Below are positions 55,711 through 64,000 of a stretch of DNA of 64,000 bases, one piece after another; within the stretch, counting starts at the first letter, position 1; each line of letters opens with the position of its first letter. The notes under the pieces are model-generated. The model was not told the origin of the DNA. It worked only from the letters and a program-made list of their open reading frames with translations, and did no database searches. Both the position numbers and the translations under genes were made by a program. Source of the DNA: Antennarius striatus (Eukaryota; Chordata; Actinopteri; Lophiiformes; Antennariidae); assembly GCF_040054535.1 (NCBI RefSeq), contig NC_090791.1, positions 16,703,827 to 16,767,826 of the forward strand, read 5' to 3'.

Positions 55711-58700
55711 CTGCTACCATTGAAACTGTATGTCCGTAAATCTACTGTTATGAAAGAAATAAAGTTGTAAAATCATTTTTACAATAACCCTTGTATGTGT
55801 ATGCTTTCCTGCCTGTCAAAGGTCAAAACCTTTTATATAGTAGCTTTTACATATCATTCGTATTAGTACAAATAAACACTCCATTTATCTTGCTATGTAG
55901 CTAGACAGGTTTTGATAAACCAAGCGAGATGTGGTTCCTCATTTAGGATATGGGACATACACTGTCCAGGATAAGTGGCCATCTGGCCTCCATTTATAAG
56001 AGGCAGTGATTAAGATCATAGCCTCTGCTTGAGGGTGAGATGAGTTCATTTGCCACAAATTCTAAGTTCATACAAGGTGTCCCAGGTGAATATATGGCAT
56101 GGCCAGCGGGGTTGATTCTTCTTAGTTATGTTTTTATGTTTAGTAACCTGACTATAGCACATGTGTTTGGTTTTATGTCTGCATGGGCACCTGCTGGCAC
56201 AACCATTCCCCTAAGAGACAAACGCAATGAGTGGCTAATGGTCTAACCAGGGCACTCTGCACAAACAGGAAGTGGTTGCAAGCGTGTCTATAGGTGGGAA
56301 AAGAAAGGGGTTAAGATTTGACCTGTCGAAATGTAGTTGGTATTCACTGAATTTCAGTCACCTACTTAAGACAAGAACAAAACCAAAACAAGTTAAACAT
56401 GGTGAGAAACTACTTAATAAAAAAAAAAACCCCAGACAAACAAAACATTGGGGAATCAAAGCATATTTCAGTCTCACTTATCATATGTAAAACATTCTAT
56501 TCTTTCTATTGTGTTCTCACTAGTTAATTATCATAGCTATGGATTATCAATAAATTCAGTTAAAATGTCCAGGAAACTCAAAGAGTTTACTGGAGACGGT
56601 TATTTATGTAGTACTTATTCGAAACATGCGTGTTGGGGCTGGGAGTCTTGTACCACAGAGATGGGTGAGAACATGCTGGGTTCAGTCCTCAGAACCCCAA
56701 AGACACACCCCACCTCTGCACAGAGTGCTGCTCACCTGTTTGGTATAAATGTATTAATAATCAGCGTGTTGTGTCCCAAATCTAATGCTGCACTTCCTTT
56801 GGCCCCCAGCAAATCACATGCTGAGTTTGAAATAGATGAGAAGAATAGTTTTCTAGGTAGGCATTACTTACTTGCATGCAGACAGAATTCCCTTACATTA
56901 TAGCTGGATGGAGATCGGTTATACTGCCATGATTAGACATGTCTAGTTTAGATTGCAGAGCAACACATTGTTTGGTTTCTGTCTAAATTACTGCCACACT
57001 TCATGTGACTGGAGGTTCTTTCTTAGTAGGAATTCAACTTTTATCTCCCACCATTTTGGAGGGGATGCCATTGTTGTAGTTGTTGATTTATGTCAATATG
57101 TCAATGTCACATAGCTGTCACGTGTCCAGCACTGCATTTGAAATGGATTGCCCCAAACTGATCTGTCCTGAATTTCAGCTGTCTAAAAGTTGCTTAGATG
57201 TGCTTTATTGGGAACAAGCTGTTTCTAGCCTGCGCTGTTAAACGGTCTGTCATCGCCTGTTACACAGAGAGGATGTAGCTAACAGTAGCAAGGGCTAATT
57301 TTTACAGTGGATGTATCGCTACGGCTTGCTGAGATGCTGTGTCTCCACTCATCTGTACATGTTTGCAGATATTTCAGTGGGACAACCAAGCTCCCTGGAA
57401 ATATTATTAACATGAAACTCACTTCAAATGCAGTTGCAGAGCAGACAGAAGCCGAGCTAACTAGTTATCCAAATATACACCGATTTTACCGTAATCACAG
57501 GCAAATATAAATGAGATTAAAGCGTAGTTACACTAACTTGTGTCCCAGGTGTAGTTACTGGGTCCCGTGTGGGTGGGGGTGATCATTTTATTAGGGTCAC
57601 TGTTGAGGCAAAGCAACTTTTGTACTGACCCTCATTGCTGAATCAAGCGAGCGTCTGTACAACTGTATCTACAGGCAATGTAGCCATGAAGTGGTCATCA
57701 AGAATGAAACGCAGCCACGGTCTCTTCTGTTCTTCAGTGATCGGGTCAGAATAGAAACACTTATGTTGGGTTTTTACAACCAACGACTGAGAAACGTGTG
57801 TGTCTCGCTCTGAGCGACAACATTGAGACACACAGCTCCCTTATTGCTGGACACACCAAACTCCACATTAGGGTGAACACCTCCTTATCCAGTGAGAGGA
57901 GGGGGTTGTCACGCAGAAGGGGCGGGGCTATGGAAATCACAAAATAATTACCTAAAATCTTAAGATAATGAAAAAATATCTAAAAAGACAAACAATCAAT
58001 ATCTCAAAAATAATTATTTAAAATCTAAAAATAACACAATGTATGAACATAATGACTTAGTATCTCATGATGATAACACAGCATCTTAAAATAATGAGAA
58101 ACAATAATACATTTTCCAACTAAATTAGATTTCCTTACAACAAATTATTACAATAAAATATATTTCAAAAGTCAAGACTGAAATATGAAAAAAAAACTTT
58201 AGTGCGGAGAGCCGCTAGATTAGCCTTCATAAAGGTGCTTAAAGTGTCCTCCGACTCTAAATGATGCGGATTTCCCCGTCAGTAGACGGGAATCATTCCT
58301 CTGTCGTCCTGTGAGTTTTTAGGCAAAGTTGGAGACATCTCACGTTTAGCTTTAAAACAAGACTTTTACTAATAAAATGAGGCAAATAATGTTCTGAATA
58401 CATCCATTATATATTCATTTGTTATCATGAAGCAAACAGAACAAATTATATATATATTAACTTCATTTATTTTGGCATCATCAGTGAACTGGATCTTCAG
58501 TATCAATTTCATGTGCCAGTCTTTCCTCCTGTTCATTCTGGCTCTGTGAGCAGACCTTCAGCCTTCACTGTAGGAGATAAAGAACAAGAACCGCACCACA
58601 TCATCTGAAGGCATGCAGCGCACCTCTGTGTGAGGCCCTCTGCTCATCGTGTTGTGCTGCCAGGTTCCCTCGGCCCCAGACAGGCTTCAGTTAATTAGGG

Positions 58701-59750
58701 CAATACATTTACGAAGCCTGTGAAGCAAAGTATTCCATTAAACTATGGTGTGAACTTCACCAGAGGCAACAGGATGCTGCTCCAAGCAGAGGATTAAATA
58801 AGTCGGGACCTTATGGAAATTCCAAAGTCTGGCTTTTTGAAAGAGACGTTTGATCCTCAGAGAAGAAGGAAAAAGATGGTAAATTGTAAAAAAGAGTTAT
58901 GATGGACAGAAAAACTGTGTCCAAAAACACAAACGTTGGATTTCCTCCACAACTCTTACGCCAGATAGATTTCATATTAACCCAAAACCTTCAATGTTCT
59001 TCCTAAAAGTATGTGTTTGAGAGAACTGTTGGTGATGTCACTTGTGTTTGGTGGTTGATGGATATTTGCTCAGTGTTTAAATTTCCTGACATGTGCTTCT
59101 CTTTAAAAAGCCTCCACTCAACTGTCTCCACTGGTTTTAAGAGGAAGAGGAAAGCTTCCCATGTCAGACCAAAGGTGTGTTTCAGCGTTACACCCATGTG
59201 CTCTGGTATGCATGACTTCTCCTTCACCTGACACTTACGAGCATGTGGTAACACTTCAACCACGTTAACACTCTGTGAACAAATATTTTTAAACCTGTAT
59301 TAATTTCACTTCTAACTTCTCAAATGAAGTATCCAGAACTGGTGTGTGAGGATTCCATAAGTACTTGACACTTTTTGCCATGTAGAAATGACATACAAAT
59401 ATAAGCAGCTTATATCATTGACTTTTAAAAAACCTTTAAAAATATTTATTTTTCCACTGCAGTGAGAATCTGTGTTGTTATATTGTTATATCTTTATTGT
59501 TTATTGATATTAAAGACATTTAATTTCAATAAACATTCTCAGCTACAGTCCAAAAATATGTACATCCAAAACATTAAATTGAGTAATAATCTTTTGAAGC
59601 AATAAATTGTATAGATATTTCATACAATTTTATTTTAAGCTCAGCATAAACAGTCATATACAGTATATGTAGGTCAATATGAAGCAAAACAAAATTGACC
59701 GTAGTTTATTATAGAATACCAAATATGTGATGTTTTAATATTATTACTAT
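55711..59750. other. Intergenic, nothing recognised
   Basis: Several frames of 60 to 150 codons exist, but none has conserved motifs or splice-supported extension. Confidence 0.4.
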
Positions 59751-59756
59751 TGTTAC

Positions 59757-59824
<68 letters not shown>

Positions 59825-59838
59825 TAATAATAATAATG

Positions 59839-59870
<32 letters not shown>

Positions 59871-59932
59871 TATTATTATTATTATTATTACTATTATTAT
59901 TATTGTTGTTGTTGTTGTTGCTGTTGTTGTTA
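59757..59932. repeat. (AAT)n switching to (ATT)n
   Basis: AAT repeats run to about 59868, then switch to ATT repeats to about 59905, then GTT repeats. The switch point is a palindrome centred on AATT. Confidence 0.9.
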
Positions 59933-60572
59933 TTATGTAAAAAATATATATATAAAAGAAATGCTTACATATTTAGATATATGTGTATACCTGTCGAATT
60001 TCTCATAACTTTATATGCAGTTTAATCAGACAAAATTAACACTATAAGACATTTCATTTTGATTCAACATGATAGAAATACATTGATCTGACCCTTGAAA
60101 TTGTGCATTTCTATGTATTTCAAATCAGTTTGAGTGGAGTTATTTATTTATGATCTTTGTCTTCATAGATCATGAAGATTGTTCAATGGACATTCCAAAA
60201 TGACAAACACATTAGCATCAGTGGATGTTTCCATCCGAGTGAATTTTTAATGTTATAGAACCAGAAAGTGTCCAATAAAATGATCCTGATGAATGACTGA
60301 ACAGTCTGTCATCGCTTCAATGAAACACAAAGAGCACACTTTGTTCTTCAGTGGACTAAATCGTGAACAACGTCGTTAACAGGACTGTATTAATTGTGTT
60401 GAGTCAGGACCTTTTTCAAGATGTCAGCTTTTACTTTTTATACATATACACAATACAATTCTGCACAGACATGTTTTGTCTGTTTGTACAAATAAAATCT
60501 GGATACACCTAGAAAGTTTGTATAAAAGCAGGAAACGTTCAAATGAGTAACTCACTTTTCTTGAAACTGAAG

Positions 60573-60595
60573 GATACACACACACACACACACGC

Positions 60596-60654
<59 letters not shown>

Positions 60655-60697
60655 TGCATGCACGCACACACACACGTGCACACACGTGCACACACAC
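60573..60697. repeat. (CA)n microsatellite, imperfect
   Basis: A CA tract with ACGC, AAAC and GTGCAC interruptions, about 120 bp. Confidence 0.9.
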
Positions 60698-60779
60698 TGA
60701 TGATATTGTTCTCAAATATAAATTAAATGCAGGCATATCAATGAGACTCAGCAACAATGCAAACTATTATTATTAATGT

Positions 60780-63230
60780 AATTATTATTACAATGTGATA
60801 ATGTACATTTATTTAGTTATAGTAGATAATCCGCAGAGCTTGTGTGTATTTTTATTTTGGAACAATGTCTTTATATTGAACTGCATCTGCCAGCTGCAGG
60901 ATTTCTCACCCGTGGTTGGCTAACTAACTACACGAGCTAAGGAAGTAGCTAAGCAGTTATTCAACTGTATTATGCATTAGTTTAGTGTTAAAATTTTATG
61001 AAAGTTATATTTGCATAATGATTCAAAAAGTTAACAGTTTCAACTAAAAAATTATTTTAATAATCTGACCTTCCGTGTCTGACCTGCCCATTCTGCAGGC
61101 TTCTGTTGGGCAGCCGTCAGCACAAACTTGACCTTTGGAAGCGTCAATGCTAAAGGGCAGGCATTGCTCAGAGTTCACAAAGTAACCGCGCCATCATTAA
61201 CCCTTTATTGCACAACAGCAAGACAACAAAGGCCCTTCTATACAACAACTTTTTTGTTTACACTGAACAAAGCAACAGTAACATAAAACTCCATTGTGTG
61301 ATTTGGAGCAGGAAGCTGACGGCTAAGTGTGTGAAAGAGTTGTGACATCTAACGTATGTATTAAAGGACACAGGGTATCATTAAATTGTCTTAAAAATGG
61401 GGGCTGATCTCTGTTCAGGGCATTAATTAAATCATTAAAATATTTACAGTTACAGTAAATTCATTGTTCTTTGAATTATCTGTTAAATGTGACAAGGTAC
61501 TTATAAAATCTTGAGTCCATCCATGAATAAACTTACAAGAAGCTGGAATTTTGACTGTTACTTTTAAAATCTTTGTTTTTTTAATTTATAGGACTTGTCA
61601 TTTAATAATGAGCTCTGATTATGGCTGTTTATTTAGATGCCTAACCGGATGCTAGGGACTGGAACACAGGTGTCTGACATTCACAAAAACACAATGAATA
61701 ATAGGGTATTTAATTGTTTGGTTTATTATGTCCATCCAGTGTGATTATCGGTGGGCATTTTCACCACTGTTACCTCCAAAAAACTGCTACGACTTTGATG
61801 GTGAATGCCTTTGTGATAAATGTTGACAAGGTCTTTTACCTGTATTTTACTACTGTTTATATAGTACTTATAATAGTTAATTAGTACTGTAATGAGTAGT
61901 ACCTAGTTAATCTTCAACATGAGATTTTGTCAACAAAATGTAATAAAAATGCTCATAAAATCTGTCCTGGTTAGACCGGAGATTGAGAAATACGTTCAAT
62001 TTAAATCAACCTGATCACATTTCCTACATAATATTGAGATATGCTCAGTTTAATACAAAGTAATAACTTAATTTCATTGGTAGTGGTGACTGTAAATGTT
62101 CAGTTCTGTATTAACTCCATTGGTGCGCCTAAGTGATAATTATTATAGCCTATTATAATCATTTGACAGTTTTCTTGCTTGTGGTGACAGTTAACATCTC
62201 GTGTCAGAGAAGTGACGACTACATCCCTACCTCAATCAAACAGGTTATATTTTTATTGGCTTGTCTCTTTGCGGTATTACTACAAAGGTTATCAGCAGTT
62301 TCTAATTGGATGGGTATGACCCGAGGAACAATCCATTTGATTTGGTGGTGATCTGGATCATCATCCGGATCCAGATGTTGTTGTTTTTTTAATCTAAGAA
62401 AAAGATTCTTTAGAGGTTTGTAACAATTACAAGATTCCAGCTCCTTAACTTTATAATTCATACAAATATCGGATAAACACTGCACAGCTCTCTGTAAATC
62501 TATAGGACTATAGAATATTCACCACAGTGAAATAACAAAACAGACTTGAGATCAGATTGTGGCTGAACCTGTTCTGATTCACTTTTGTGTAACATCTTCA
62601 AAAGTTCTGATCTACAGCAGATCCTGAAGAAAACTTTTCTTGAAAAGCCATCAAACCAATAATGAAACCAGTGCAAATTGTAGGTGTAGGTTTTAAGATC
62701 CAGGAGTTCATGTTATGAATTATTATGAGGGCCAGGCAGTTACTGGACTCTTGCTTTAGACACAATGACATAATGGGAGAACAAAGGTGACTTCAGTGAG
62801 GTTTGTTCTCCCTGACGGTCGTCTAGTGTTCTAGTTCATATCATGAGTTCTTGTGCCGTAATTCTCAGGTGTGTATTCAGACACACTAAACAGTGCTCAT
62901 GGAGGAGGTTTCAATGTCACTGCATACAGATGCTAAAGAATGACTGTAATGAAGTACCTTTATTGAAATACTCCACTTTGTATTTTACATGAGTGTTTCT
63001 CATTCATGAGATTCATTACATTTAATCTATTACGTCTAACTGATCTGTACTTTTACTCCAATATACAGTATTTAAGAAAGATTTTTTTCCCACACACTCC
63101 CTGTTCATTAAAATCATGTATCTTGGATGTGGTGATGTTATAATTCTCAAACATCTGAAGGTGAAGCTGATTGAAGACACTCTTCTGTTGCCTGGAAGCT
63201 GACTTCTCACAATAGATGAAACCTCAAGAT
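60780..63230. other. Intergenic, nothing recognised
   Basis: AT-rich; no gene or named element identified. Confidence 0.4.
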
Positions 63231-63234
63231 CAGT

Positions 63235-63475
63235 AGTTTAATCCACTGAGTTGTGGGCTGAGGACCGGAGGGTGGCCGACTCAAGACCCAGGTGCCAGTT
63301 CACATCCTGAGCACTGCCGAGGAGCTCTTGAGCAAGGCACCTGTATGAGTTGAGTTGCTCATTGGGTGCACCAGAAAAGAGCTGCCAGCCACACTCTACC
63401 ATCACCCTCCCCTTTGCATGCCTGCAGGCCCTGTGTGTCTGTGTGTGTGTGTGTGTGTGTGTGCGTGCTAGGGCC
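63235..63475 (+). mobile_element. SINE fragment, same family as 54995-55424
   Basis: AGCACTGCCGAGGAGCTCTT and GAGCAAGGCACCTG match the body of the SINE (ACTGCCGAGGCGCCCCTTGA GCAAGG), and CACTGAGTTGTGGGCTGAGG corresponds to its degenerate head. It ends in a GT tract. Confidence 0.5.
63436..63463. repeat. (GT)n microsatellite
   Basis: A GT tract of about 28 bp within the SINE-like copy. Confidence 0.85.
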
Positions 63476-63492
63476 TGCGTATATACTGTGTG

Positions 63493-63496
<4 letters not shown>

Positions 63497-63559
<63 letters not shown>
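63497..63559. repeat. (AT)n microsatellite
   Basis: A pure AT tract of about 62 bp, self-complementary and able to extrude as a cruciform. Confidence 0.92.
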
Positions 63560-63562
<3 letters not shown>

Positions 63563-64000
63563 GGTGAATACTGACTGAATATTAACATTCTGACTTTAAT
63601 TTCAAAATTCTGACCTGACCCTCAGAATAAAATACATTGCTTATGGTGCAATTGCTCTTCTGTACTTCTCACAGGATAGCAGTCCTCCATCATATAATAC
63701 TGTATTATGTAATGATGTAACCTTCAACCACCCAATAGTACAGAAAGATGTTGAAATGAGCACAACCTAAAACAGCAAAAACAGAAAAATACAGCAGAAA
63801 TATTACCAGTAACCCAAAAGCACTGCAGCCCATAGTAATGCAGAACGAGATCTACTTAATACACGAAGAACAAGCTGAACAGGGTTTCTGACAATGAGGG
63901 ACTACAGGAAGCGTTTAGATGTCATTTTAAGTATTGCTGTAATGCTGGCCTTGGTTTAGCCTGAATTTCAAGACAACTGAACTTTAATTCATGTTTAACT
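63560..64000. other. Intergenic to window end
   Basis: No gene or named element seen. Confidence 0.4.

Noticed and set aside
56448-56903. A 151-codon frame
   Set aside because: No recognisable family, no splice context and AT-rich flanks. Its length is within chance expectation for the window.
60424-60776. Cys/Val- or Thr/His-repeat frames over CA tracts here and at 20678, 41068 and 46673
   Set aside because: They are dinucleotide microsatellites read as protein.

Overview
This window is from a ray-finned fish, most likely a percomorph teleost. The evidence is compact vertebrate genes with GT-AG introns of about 80 to 2,600 bp, abundant (CA)n, (AAT)n and (AT)n microsatellites, and fish-type mobile elements: an RTE-like LINE in three copies, Tc1-like relics, a tRNA-type SINE, and an L2-like LINE tail. 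There is no bacterial, plasmid or phage content. Family names for mobile elements come from memory of consensus sequences, without a database search.

Layout. From 1 to 12.2 kb there is repeat-rich DNA with no host gene I can recognise. It holds two copies of an RTE-like LINE, an unnamed MITE-like repeat whose two copies face each other, a Tc1-like relic and a pogo/Tigger-like MITE. At 12.2-12.8 kb lies a CpG-rich promoter with two CACGTG E-boxes and an inverted CCAAT box. It precedes a minus-strand start codon with a donor site after four codons, so a gene probably runs left from here, but I could not find its later exons. From 12.9 to 14.8 kb lies a 12-bp minisatellite organised into a 120-bp higher-order repeat. 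From 14.8 to 21.3 kb I see only relics.

The gene-dense core is 21.3-44.7 kb. cdk5r1 (p35, activator of CDK5) lies on the minus strand with an intron inside its coding sequence. rpain (RPA-interacting protein, 7 coding exons), psmd11 (Rpn6 subunit of the 26S proteasome lid, 12 coding exons, 422 aa) and a dlx3-like homeobox gene (3 exons, 314 aa) lie on the plus strand. I reconstructed all four by hand with intact reading frames across every junction. They do not form a pathway: CDK5 activation is neuronal, RPAIN concerns nuclear import of RPA, PSMD11 is a housekeeping proteasome part, and Dlx3 patterns ectoderm, ear and skeleton. As I recall, all four human orthologues are on chromosome 17, with PSMD11 and CDK5R1 adjacent.

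From 44.7 to 64 kb there is no recognisable gene. This stretch contains a nearly full-length RTE-like LINE with target-site duplication (51.2-54.3 kb), SINE copies, a hAT-like fragment and microsatellites. The Dlx4 partner that normally lies tail-to-tail with Dlx3 is not visible in the 19.6 kb downstream.

The best candidates for undescribed biology are the repeat that carries nuclear-receptor half-sites, the self-complementary minisatellite, the orphan E-box promoter, the cdk5r1 intron, and the unusual structures of the LINE insertions.
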